DNA from: JBKHXU01 sp046565865
GTDB taxonomy: Bacteria > Pseudomonadota > Gammaproteobacteria > Acidiferrobacterales > Sulfurifustaceae
Assembly (NCBI GenBank): GCA_046565865.1
Contig: JBKHXU010000046.1
Span: 1 to 18,109, forward strand
Direction of reading: 5' to 3'
DNA length: 18,109 nucleotides
Position 1 is the stretch's first letter; each line of letters opens with the position of its first letter. The translations under genes and the position numbers were made by a program. Below the pieces are notes generated by a model. It saw nothing but the letters and a program-made list of their open reading frames with translations, did not search any database and was not told where the DNA came from. Shown in pieces: positions 11,529-18,109 of this stretch.

Positions 11529-13817
11529 ATGGCTTTAGACATCAAACTGAAGATGCGCGGCATCTATGTGCTGGTGCTCGCGCTTGGGGCGCTGTTGTCG
11601 GTGCTCATCTACAGCTTTGGCGACGATATGCTGCACGCCTCGCGCAAGCTCGTGCGCCAGGACCTGCCGCTGCTCGAGGACATCGCGCAGCTCAAGGTCG
11701 AGGTCATGGAGCATGAGAGTCTGCTGCATGAGTACTACGCGAGCGGCGACCGCGAGCGCTTTCTGCTCGAACAGGACGCAAACGCCGCCGACTATGAGCA
11801 GGCGTACAAGCGGCTGAGTCGGGGTTTCGGGCAGGCGCCGGAGCTCGAACGCGTGCAAGGGTATTACGCGCGCATGCGTGACATCGCCGCCGAACTCGAT
11901 AGCACGCTCACGCAGCAGCCGGCCGATGGCGAGCACGCACAGGCGCTGCTCGCGCACTTGAGTGGCATCGTGCGCTCGCTCAACACCGAACTCGACACCT
12001 TGATGCAGTTGATCGAGGCGCGCGTGCTCGAATCCGCCGGCAGCGCTGAGGCGACCATCGCCACCATCAGCCGCTTGGTGTTGCTGTACACGATCGCGAT
12101 ATTTCTGGTGGCGGTTATCGTCGGCTATTCGGTCAACGGCTATCTCTACGCCAATGCCGAGCGCCGCCGGCTCGCGGTGTTTCCCGAGCGCAATCCGAAT
12201 CCGGTCATGCGCCTCGCGCTCGACGGCACGTTGTTGTACGCCAACCCCGCCGCCGCCGAGTTGCTCGGCAAGATCGGCCTCGATCCCAACGACGCACTGA
12301 AGCTCCTGCCGCCCGACCTGCGCCAGCGGCTGAAGGCGTTGCGCGCCAACGGCCGCGGCTACGACGTCTGGCAATACCAGGTGGATACGCGTCTGCTCGA
12401 ATGCGGCATCCACTACATCCCCGATCTCACCATCTACCACGCCTACGTCACCGACATCACCGAGCGCCGGCGCACCGAGGAGAGGCTCGTGTTCCAGGCG
12501 TATCACAACGCGCTCACCGAGCTGCCCAACCGGCGCATGTTCGAGGAGGTGATGGAGCAGACGCTGCCGCCGCCCGGCCCCGGTGCACGCCAGGCGGCGC
12601 TGCTGCTGCTGAGCGTAGACCGGCTCAAGGTCGTGACCGAGACCTTCGGCCACGTCATCGGCGACCAGTTGTTGCAGGCGATCGCCGTGCGGTTGAAGAC
12701 CATCCTCGATCATTGTCGCGAGGGCTGCCACAACGCGACGCTCTATCACTTCGACGGCGAGCTGTACGCCGTGCTACTGCCCGACCTCGTGAGCGCGCAG
12801 GCGCCGGCGATGGTGGCGGAAAAGGTGCTGGAGGCGATGAAGGAACCGCTCTACGTCGCCGGGCGCGAGCTGTTCGCCAGCGTCAGCATCGGCGTCGCCG
12901 TGTTCCCCGACGACGGCCGCGACGCGGTGACGCTGCTGCGCAACGCCGAATCGGCGATGCAGCGGGTGAAAAAGACCGGCGGCCGCGGCTTCCAGCTGTA
13001 CGAGCCGGAGATGAACGCGATGGCGGCGCAGTGGATGGCGCTCGAAAATTACCTGCGCCACGCGCTCGAGCACGGCGAGCTCGCGGTGTACTACCAGCCG
13101 CAGTTCGACGTGAAGAGCGGGCGCGCCACCGGCGTCGAGGCGCTGCTGCGCTGGTCACACCCGACGCGCGGGCTGCTGCTGCCGGGCGAATTCATTCCGC
13201 TCGCGGAAGAAACCGGCATGATCGTGGGCTTAGGCGAGTGGGTGCTGCACCAGGCGTGCGCGCAGCAACGCGCGTGGTGCGAGCAGGGGCTGATGGTCGG
13301 GACCATGGCGGTCAATATGTCGGCCGGTCAATTCCATCAGCAGGATTTGCCGGCGCTGGTCGCGCGCGTGTTGCAACAGACGCGGCTGCCGGCGCAGTAC
13401 TTGGAGCTCGAGATCACCGAAACCGTGGCGATGCAGGACGCGGCGCGCTCGACCGCGACGCTGCACGAGCTAAAGAACATGGGCGTGCGCCTGGCGATCG
13501 ACGACTTCGGCACCGGCTTTTCGTCGCTGAGTTACTTGAAACGCTTCCCGATCGACCGGCTCAAGATCGATCGCTCGTTCGTGCGCGGTCTCACCACCGA
13601 TGCCAACGACCTCGCCATCACGCGCGCCGTCATCACCCTCGGGCATTCGCTCAAGCAGCGGGTGTTGGCGGAAGGGGTGGAGACGCGCGATCAACTGGCG
13701 CGCTTGCGCCAGCTCGATTGCGACGAGGCCCAGGGGAATCTGTATGCGCCGCCGCTGCCGGCGGCCGAGGTCGAGCAACTGTTGCGCAGCCAGCCGCGGC
13801 TGGTCGAACGCGTCTAG
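11529..13817 (+). CDS. Membrane-bound sensor-PAS-degenerate GGDEF-EAL protein, probable c-di-GMP phosphodiesterase
   Basis: This is a 762-residue protein. Transmembrane segment 1 covers about 11-30 and segment 2 about 182-203. The roughly 150 residues between them are predicted to be a periplasmic helical bundle (long amphipathic heptads, e.g. LPLLEDIAQLKVEVMEHES), like four-helix chemoreceptor sensor domains. A PAS domain (about 212-315) ends in VTDITERRR. In the GGDEF-like domain (about 320-485) the motif reads DGELY (409-413) and no RxxD site is present, so cyclase activity is unlikely. The EAL domain (about 497-750) keeps EAL at 537-539, VNMSAGQF, LEITET, DDFGTG at 658-663, KIDRSF and EGVET, so hydrolysis of c-di-GMP to pGpG is likely. 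It is separated from the preceding operon by 109 bases, with only a weak AGCGAG before the ATG. Its TAG stop shares CTAG with the convergent mobA stop. Confidence 0.93.
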   Translation: MALDIKLKMRGIYVLVLALGALLSVLIYSFGDDMLHASRKLVRQDLPLLEDIAQLKVEVMEHESLLHEYYASGDRERFLLEQDANAADYEQAYKRLSRGFGQAPELERVQGYYARMRDIAAELDSTLTQQPADGEHAQALLAHLSGIVRSLNTELDTLMQLIEARVLESAGSAEATIATISRLVLLYTIAIFLVAVIVGYSVNGYLYANAERRRLAVFPERNPNPVMRLALDGTLLYANPAAAELLGKIGLDPNDALKLLPPDLRQRLKALRANGRGYDVWQYQVDTRLLECGIHYIPDLTIYHAYVTDITERRRTEERLVFQAYHNALTELPNRRMFEEVMEQTLPPPGPGARQAALLLLSVDRLKVVTETFGHVIGDQLLQAIAVRLKTILDHCREGCHNATLYHFDGELYAVLLPDLVSAQAPAMVAEKVLEAMKEPLYVAGRELFASVSIGVAVFPDDGRDAVTLLRNAESAMQRVKKTGGRGFQLYEPEMNAMAAQWMALENYLRHALEHGELAVYYQPQFDVKSGRATGVEALLRWSHPTRGLLLPGEFIPLAEETGMIVGLGEWVLHQACAQQRAWCEQGLMVGTMAVNMSAGQFHQQDLPALVARVLQQTRLPAQYLELEITETVAMQDAARSTATLHELKNMGVRLAIDDFGTGFSSLSYLKRFPIDRLKIDRSFVRGLTTDANDLAITRAVITLGHSLKQRVLAEGVETRDQLARLRQLDCDEAQGNLYAPPLPAAEVEQLLRSQPRLVERV

Positions 13818-14440
13818 TCCAGCGCCGGTACCGCCGGCGTCTCGCCCGTCAGGTAGCGCTGCGCCGCGCGCAACTCCGCCGGCGTGTTGATGTTGACGTT
13901 GAGATCGATGGCGTCGAGGCCGCCGAAGGCGACCGGGGTGCTGTGCAGCGTCAGCCAGGCGTGCACGCTTTGTTCCGCGCGCAGGAACGCTTCCAACCGA
14001 TCCGCCATCCGCGGTGGCCACAGCACCGCCAGCATGTGGCGGCCGGCGATCGCGGCATGGCGGCAGTCGCGACCGGACCAGCCGCGGCGCAGTCGCGCCA
14101 CCAGATCGAGCGGCAGAAACGGCAGGTCAACCGCGACCGAGACGATGTACTCGTTCGGCCACGCGCGCGCGGCGGCATGCACGCCGGCCAGCGGACCCAA
14201 ACCCGGTAGTCGATCGGCGACGACGGGAATATCGAACTCGGCATAGCGCTCGGGCGGGGCGTTGCTCGATAGCGCGAGCGCATCGACCTGCGGCGCGAGC
14301 CGCGAGCGTACGTGCGCGAGCAACGGTTTGTCGCCGAGGGCGAGGAGCGCTTTATCGCACCCACCGAGACGGGTGCCGCGGCCGCCGGCGAGAATCAGGC
14401 CGCGAAGGGGAACGTCCGCTTGTGGTGCGTCGACGGGCAT
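13814..14440 (-). CDS. mobA: Molybdenum cofactor guanylyltransferase MobA
   Basis: MobA links GMP from GTP to Mo-molybdopterin, giving the guanine dinucleotide cofactor used by DMSO-reductase-family enzymes (nitrate reductases, formate dehydrogenases and similar). The 208-residue product has the nucleotidyltransferase signature LILAGGRGTRLGGCDKALL (15-33) with Lys30, then LPGLGPLAGVHAA (78-90) and the metal-binding SVAVDLPFLP (101-110) with Asp105. The ending LNVNINTPAEL is typical of the family. Length is normal (E. coli MobA is about 194). It lies 43 bases downstream of the MBL-rhodanese gene on the same strand, so co-transcription is possible. No Shine-Dalgarno is evident. Its presence predicts at least one bis-MGD enzyme elsewhere in the genome. 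Confidence 0.95.
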   Translation of the reverse strand: MPVDAPQADVPLRGLILAGGRGTRLGGCDKALLALGDKPLLAHVRSRLAPQVDALALSSNAPPERYAEFDIPVVADRLPGLGPLAGVHAAARAWPNEYIVSVAVDLPFLPLDLVARLRRGWSGRDCRHAAIAGRHMLAVLWPPRMADRLEAFLRAEQSVHAWLTLHSTPVAFGGLDAIDLNVNINTPAELRAAQRYLTGETPAVPALD

Positions 14441-14483
14441 CGGCGCAAAAGTATGCGGGGGATTCGGCTACGCGTCTAGGCGT

Positions 14484-15899
14484 CTAGTTCGACGCCGATT
14501 CGTGCGGGCGGACGACGGGAAAACCCGCCCGGCGCCAGCCACTCATGCCGCCGAGGACGTTGATCACCTGGCGATGGCCGTGACGCTGCAACAGGCTGGC
14601 CGCGACCGATGAGCGATAGCCGCTGCCGCACACCGTCGCGAGCGGACGATCGCGCGGGACCTCGTTGATGCGGGCCGGCAGTTCGCCGCCGCTGATATGG
14701 ATCGCGCCCTCGATGTGCCCCGCGGCCCACTCCGCCGGTTGGCGCACATCGAGCACACGCAGATTCCGGTCGCGGCCCAGCTGGTCGCGCAACTCGTGCA
14801 CGCTCCATTGCGGCAGGATCTCGAGGGGCTTGCCGCTGGTGCGCCACGCATGCATGCCGCCGGCGAGCCAGCCGCGCGGCAGGTCGTAGCCGATGCGCAG
14901 CAGTTGCCAGTAAAGATCCCACAGCATGTCGGGATGCTCGACCACGAGCAGCGTCTGCGCGCCCTCCGGCAGCACGGTGCCGGCCCAGGTGCTAAACGAG
15001 CCCTCGCCGCCGACATTGAAACTGCCCGGGATGTGCGCCGCATACGCCTCGGGCGAGCGGCAGTCGACCACGTACACGCCGTCGCGCTGACGCTGCTTGT
15101 CGAACTCGGCCGGCGCTAGCGCCGGCGGATCGCGCAGCACGCCGAGCAGCGGCGGCCCTTCAATGTTCATGCGCCGCATGCGGCGCCAGTAGGGCGGGAC
15201 CGTCGGCAGATTTTTTAGATCAAGGCAGTGCTCCACGAAACGGTCGGCGCGATCGATGTTCGCCAATATTTTGTTCAGCCGCCGCTCGTAGCCGATGGTG
15301 GTGGAAAGCATCGAGCCGATGTGCCCGCCGCAGAGCGACCCGGCGACGTGCGTCGGATACACCATCACCGAGTCCGGCAGCTTCAAGATCTTTTCATGCA
15401 GCGTGTGGCACATGGCGCGTGCGCCGTGCTCGGTCGCTTCGCGGCCGCCGAGCAGGTCCGGGCGCGCGACGTCGTCGACCAGCAGCGCGCCGCCCGAAAG
15501 CAGGATGACCGGTTCGTCGCCGCGCGAGCGATCGTACACCAGCAGCGAAATGTGCTCCGGCGTGTGCCCCGGTGTGTGGAGCACCTCGAACTCGACCTCG
15601 CCCATCTTTAAACGTGCGCCGTCGTCGAGCGCGCGCACCGAATACTTGAGTTCGGCCCGCGCCGAGGCGAGGAGCTGGACCTCGCCGCGCGCCGGCAGTT
15701 CGCAGATGCCGGAGACGTAGTCGTTGTGCTGATGCGTGTCGGTGGCATAGCGCAGCTGCATGCCGCGCGTGCGCGCCTCCTCGAAATACACGTCGACATC
15801 CCGGCGCACGTCCAACACCAGCGCCTCGCCGGTCTCCTCGGAGCCCACGAAATACGAGGCGTGGCCAAGGCTTTCGAGATAAAACTGCTTGAAAATCAT
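14484..15899 (-). CDS. MBL-fold protein fused to two rhodanese domains (persulfide dioxygenase / sulfurtransferase-like)
   Basis: This 471-residue protein has a metallo-beta-lactamase domain (about 1-245) followed by rhodanese 1 (about 270-350) and rhodanese 2 (about 365-465). Proteins of this layout (CstB/BlhA group) oxidise glutathione or thiol persulfides to sulfite or move sulfane sulfur in the cytosol. The metal motif reads THQHNDYVSG (55-64) in place of HxHxDH. HTPGHTPEH follows at 108-116, but the usual TGD aspartate is replaced (LLSGGALLV, Gly137). THVAGSLCGGH matches the GAGSxCG region of this subgroup. Rhodanese 1 has no catalytic Cys (LLVVEHPD). Rhodanese 2 has an intact loop, CGSGYRS, with Cys424. 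The start is firm: AAGGAGG lies 5 bases before the ATG. It is divergent from moaA, with mobA just downstream. Persulfide oxidation is inferred, not certain. Confidence 0.85.
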   Translation of the reverse strand: MIFKQFYLESLGHASYFVGSEETGEALVLDVRRDVDVYFEEARTRGMQLRYATDTHQHNDYVSGICELPARGEVQLLASARAELKYSVRALDDGARLKMGEVEFEVLHTPGHTPEHISLLVYDRSRGDEPVILLSGGALLVDDVARPDLLGGREATEHGARAMCHTLHEKILKLPDSVMVYPTHVAGSLCGGHIGSMLSTTIGYERRLNKILANIDRADRFVEHCLDLKNLPTVPPYWRRMRRMNIEGPPLLGVLRDPPALAPAEFDKQRQRDGVYVVDCRSPEAYAAHIPGSFNVGGEGSFSTWAGTVLPEGAQTLLVVEHPDMLWDLYWQLLRIGYDLPRGWLAGGMHAWRTSGKPLEILPQWSVHELRDQLGRDRNLRVLDVRQPAEWAAGHIEGAIHISGGELPARINEVPRDRPLATVCGSGYRSSVAASLLQRHGHRQVINVLGGMSGWRRAGFPVVRPHESASN

Positions 15900-15904
15900 G
15901 GTTG

Positions 15905-15911
15905 CCTCCTT
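15905..15911 (-). promoter_or_regulatory. Strong Shine-Dalgarno of the MBL-rhodanese gene
   Basis: On the minus strand 15911-15905 reads AAGGAGG, a near-perfect anti-16S match, five bases before the ATG at 15899. It is the strongest ribosome binding site in the window and suggests high expression of this protein. Confidence 0.8.
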
Positions 15912-15992
15912 GCATCCGGTGTAGGTTCGACCCTATGCCTTCGCTGCCGCGCGCTCAATCCGGAGTGGCCTCTACCGGCGGGTCGGCCCATA

Positions 15993-17003
15993 ATGACCTT
16001 TCCCGACGCGCGACTAGACCCTGCGATGTACATCGATCCCTACGGCCGGCGCATCGAATACGTGCGGCTCTCCGTCACCGACCGCTGCAACCTGCGGTGC
16101 ACGTATTGTTTGCCGGCGGATTACAAAGACTTCGACGCGCCCGACACCTGGCTCACGTTCGACGAGATTGAGCGCGTCATCGGCGCGTTCGCGCGCTTGG
16201 GCGTCAGCCGCGTGCGTCTGACCGGCGGCGAGCCATTGGCCCGCCACGGTCTGTCCGATCTGGCCGGGCGCTTGGCGCGGTTGCCGGGCATCGACGACCT
16301 GTCGCTGAGCACCAACGCCGTGCTGCTCGCGCGTCAGGCGCCGGCGCTCCGTGCCGCCGGTGTGCGTCGCATCAATGTCAGCCTCGACACGCTCGATCCG
16401 AAGCGCTTCGCCGCGATCACCGGCGGCGGCCGGCTCGACAAGGTGTTGCAGGGGCTGACCGCCGCCAAAGACGCCGGTTTCGCGCCGATCAAGATCAACA
16501 TGGTGGCCATGAAGGGCGTGAACGAGGACGAGATCGAGGCCATGGTCGAGTTCTGCGCCACGCACGGCTACACGCTGCGCCTGATCGAGACCATGCCCAT
16601 TGGCACGCCCGGGCGCAGCGCCGCGGAACATTACCTGAATCTGCAACACGTGCGCGAACGCCTATCGAAGCGCTTCGATCTCATCCCGAGCGTCATGCCC
16701 GGCGGCGGGCCGGCGCGCTATGTGCAAGTCGCCGGTACGGAGCTGCGCATCGGTTTCATCACGCCGATCTCGCAGCACTTTTGCGCCACCTGCAATCGCG
16801 TGCGGCTCGCGGTCGATGGCACGCTCTATCTTTGTCTCGGCCAGGACCACAACTACCCGCTGCGCCCGCTGCTGCGTGCCGGCGCGAGCGACGCCGATAT
16901 CGAGGCGGCGTTGCGCGCGGCGCTGGCGTTGAAGCCCGAGCGCCACGAATTCAACGAACGGCCGACGCACATCGTGCGCTTCATGTCGCAGACCGGCGGT
17001 TGA
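15993..17003 (+). CDS. moaA: GTP 3',8-cyclase MoaA (radical SAM)
   Basis: MoaA uses S-adenosylmethionine and a [4Fe-4S] cluster to convert GTP to 3',8-cyclo-7,8-dihydro-GTP, the first step of Moco synthesis. The 336-residue product has the radical SAM motif DRCNLRCTYC (Cys32, Cys36, Cys39), the SAM-binding LTGGEPL, STNAVLL, INVSLDTL and INMVAMKGVNEDE. Its C-terminal second cluster motif is CATCNRVRL with a third Cys 13 residues on. The C-terminal GG (MSQTGG) needed for activation of the reaction is present. ATG 15993 is chosen; an in-frame ATG at 16026 (MYIDPYGRR) is possible, since a CATAAT hexamer at 15989-15994 could be a -10 box. The frame is open further upstream, but that part is antisense to the MBL gene. 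The gene overlaps mug by one base (TGATG). Confidence 0.96.
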   Translation: MTFPDARLDPAMYIDPYGRRIEYVRLSVTDRCNLRCTYCLPADYKDFDAPDTWLTFDEIERVIGAFARLGVSRVRLTGGEPLARHGLSDLAGRLARLPGIDDLSLSTNAVLLARQAPALRAAGVRRINVSLDTLDPKRFAAITGGGRLDKVLQGLTAAKDAGFAPIKINMVAMKGVNEDEIEAMVEFCATHGYTLRLIETMPIGTPGRSAAEHYLNLQHVRERLSKRFDLIPSVMPGGGPARYVQVAGTELRIGFITPISQHFCATCNRVRLAVDGTLYLCLGQDHNYPLRPLLRAGASDADIEAALRAALALKPERHEFNERPTHIVRFMSQTGG

Positions 17004-17578
17004 TGGCGCGTGCGTCCGACCGCGCGCGCCGCCCGCCGACGCGCGCCGAACTCGAGGCCGCGCGCGCCAAGCGCGTGCGCGACATCATCCGCCCCGGCCT
17101 CGACGTGTTGTTCGTCGGCATCAATCCCGGTCTCTACACCGCCGCCATCGGCCATCACTTCGGCCGCCCCGGCAACCGCTTCTGGCCGGCGCTGCATGCG
17201 AGCGGCTTCACGCCACGATTGCTGTCGCCGTATGAAGAGCGCGAGCTGCTCGACTATGGCATCGGCATCACCAATATCGTTCAGCGCGCCACCGTGGACG
17301 CGTCCGAGTTGAGCAAGGATGAGATCGTGCGCGGCGGCAAGACGTTAGTCGCCAAAGTACGGCGCTTCGCGCCGCGCTGTGTGGCGGTGCTCGGCCTCAC
17401 CACATATCGCATCGCCTTCGCCAAGCCCAAGGCCACGCTCGGTCCGCAGCCCGAGCCGCTCGCCGGGGCGGCGCTGTGGGTATTGCCGAACCCGAGCGGC
17501 CTCAACGCGCATTTCAAGCCCGCCGACTTCGCGCGCGTGTTTCGCGCACTGCGCGTGGCGATAAGAAAGCATAAATGA
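17003..17578 (+). CDS. mug: G/U mismatch-specific DNA glycosylase Mug
   Basis: Mug (double-strand-specific uracil glycosylase, TDG family) removes uracil and ethenocytosine opposite guanine to start base excision repair. The 191-residue product shows the catalytic-pocket motif VGINPGLYTA (about 38-47), GRPGNRFWPALHASG, the helix-capping YGIGITNIV, and the DNA-intercalation loop LPNPSGLNAHF near 166-176. The first 28 residues are basic and Ala-rich, a modest N-terminal extension relative to E. coli Mug (168 residues). The ATG overlaps the moaA stop (TGATG), and its own stop overlaps the next gene by ATGA. Translational coupling across all three genes is likely. The link with Moco synthesis is not functionally obvious. 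Confidence 0.93.
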   Translation: MARASDRARRPPTRAELEAARAKRVRDIIRPGLDVLFVGINPGLYTAAIGHHFGRPGNRFWPALHASGFTPRLLSPYEERELLDYGIGITNIVQRATVDASELSKDEIVRGGKTLVAKVRRFAPRCVAVLGLTTYRIAFAKPKATLGPQPEPLAGAALWVLPNPSGLNAHFKPADFARVFRALRVAIRKHK

Positions 17579-18109
17579 TCGAGCCGATCGAGGGCGTCAC
17601 CAAGTTTCAGCTCGACTATCGCGCGGCCCCGGCGCCCGCGGCGGCGGACATTGCGACGCTCAATGCCTGGCGTTCCATCTTGTGGCGCTTGCGGCTCATC
17701 GGCCTCAATGCGCAGCGTTACGGCGGCGTCGGCTTCGGCAACGTCAGTTGCCGCTATCAAAATCATTTCATTGTGAGCGGTACCCAAACCGGCGGCATTC
17801 CCGTGCTGAGCGCGCGGCATTACGTTTGCGTCGAGCATGCGGATACGGCGCGCAACCGCGTCGTGGCGCGGGGGCCGATCGCGCCGTCGTCGGAGTCGTT
17901 GACGCACGCGATGGTGTACGCGCTCGATCCCGCGGTGCAGTACGTGTTCCATGTGCACAGCCCGGAGATCTGGCGCCGCGCGGCGGCGCTGGGGCTGCCG
18001 GTCACCGCGCGCGAGGTCGCCTACGGTACGCCGGCAATGGCGGCGGAGATGGCGCGGCTTTATGCCGCCGGGCCGCTGCGGGCGCAGGGGATCGTCGTCA
18101 TGCTCGGGC
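17575..18109 (+). CDS. Class II aldolase/adducin family protein, truncated by window edge
   Basis: The ATG at 17575 overlaps the mug stop (ATGA), and the frame stays open for 178 codons to the window end, so the C-terminus is missing. Class II aldolase features include GFGNVSCR (53-60), the phosphate-binding-like VSGTQTGG, SSESLTHAMVY with the catalytic-type Glu107, and FHVHSPEIW with the zinc ligands His126 and His128. The third zinc His would lie beyond the window. Family members include fuculose- and ribulose-phosphate aldolases and epimerases and methylthioribulose-phosphate dehydratase. The substrate cannot be told from this fragment, and the mug/moaA context does not help. Confidence 0.85.
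   Translation, partial: MIEPIEGVTKFQLDYRAAPAPAAADIATLNAWRSILWRLRLIGLNAQRYGGVGFGNVSCRYQNHFIVSGTQTGGIPVLSARHYVCVEHADTARNRVVARGPIAPSSESLTHAMVYALDPAVQYVFHVHSPEIWRRAAALGLPVTAREVAYGTPAMAAEMARLYAAGPLRAQGIVVMLG

Noticed and set aside
12401..14209. 602-codon plus-strand open frame
   Set aside because: Arg/Ala-rich shadow of the EAL gene and of mobA; the protein has no recognisable motif, while the other frames encode clear domains.
14462..14487. Tandem GCGTCTAG copies after the MBL-rhodanese stop
   Set aside because: Two 8-base copies are too short to support a repeat element; chance near a TAG stop is likely.

Overview
The window is a gene-dense, GC-rich stretch of a bacterial chromosome. Three things together fit a chemolithotrophic or sulfur-oxidising gammaproteobacterium with an aerobic haem-A-dependent respiratory chain: gammaproteobacterial-type protein sequences, a persulfide dioxygenase-like protein fused to rhodanese domains, and heme A synthase. 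That placement is an inference; no rRNA or other taxonomic marker is present. I saw no tRNA, rRNA, transposase, phage gene or CRISPR array. Composition looks uniform throughout.

Layout, left to right. 1-849 (-): N-terminal part of a large oxidoreductase with a GltD-like Fe-S cysteine motif, cut by the window edge. 1034-2099 (-): moaB-moaC, overlapping genes. 2214-3404 (+): moeA, divergent from moaB. 3475-3870 (+): DksA/TraR-type C4 zinc-finger protein. 3954-5357 (-): GlcD-like FAD-linked oxidase, separated from the DksA-like gene by a GC-rich palindromic repeat. 5516-8935 (+): very large soluble GAF-PAS4-GGDEF-EAL protein. 8925-9944 (-): ctaA (heme A synthase), whose end overlaps the preceding gene. 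10050-10457 and 10463-11419 (+): a two-gene operon of an unrecognised small cysteine-containing protein and a ferredoxin-type flavoreductase, preceded by a leader with competing inverted repeats. 11529-13817 (+): membrane-bound sensor-PAS-degenerate GGDEF-EAL protein. 13814-14440 (-): mobA. 14484-15899 (-): MBL-fold/double-rhodanese protein. 15993-17003, 17003-17578 and 17575-end (+): moaA, mug and a class II aldolase, joined by stop/start overlaps.

Five molybdenum cofactor genes occur here: moaA and moaC (GTP to cyclic pyranopterin monophosphate), moaB, moeA (molybdate insertion) and mobA (GMP attachment to give the guanine dinucleotide form). moaD, moaE, mogA and modABC are not in view. The Moco genes lie in four separate transcription units interleaved with two c-di-GMP turnover proteins and several redox enzymes, so this is a Moco-rich neighbourhood and not one operon. 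The first c-di-GMP protein has intact GGDEF, inhibitory-site and EAL motifs. The second has lost the GGDEF motif and is probably a phosphodiesterase.

The least explained part is 9945-11419: the unknown Cys protein, its reductase and a leader able to form alternative stems. It is the best candidate here for something undescribed.
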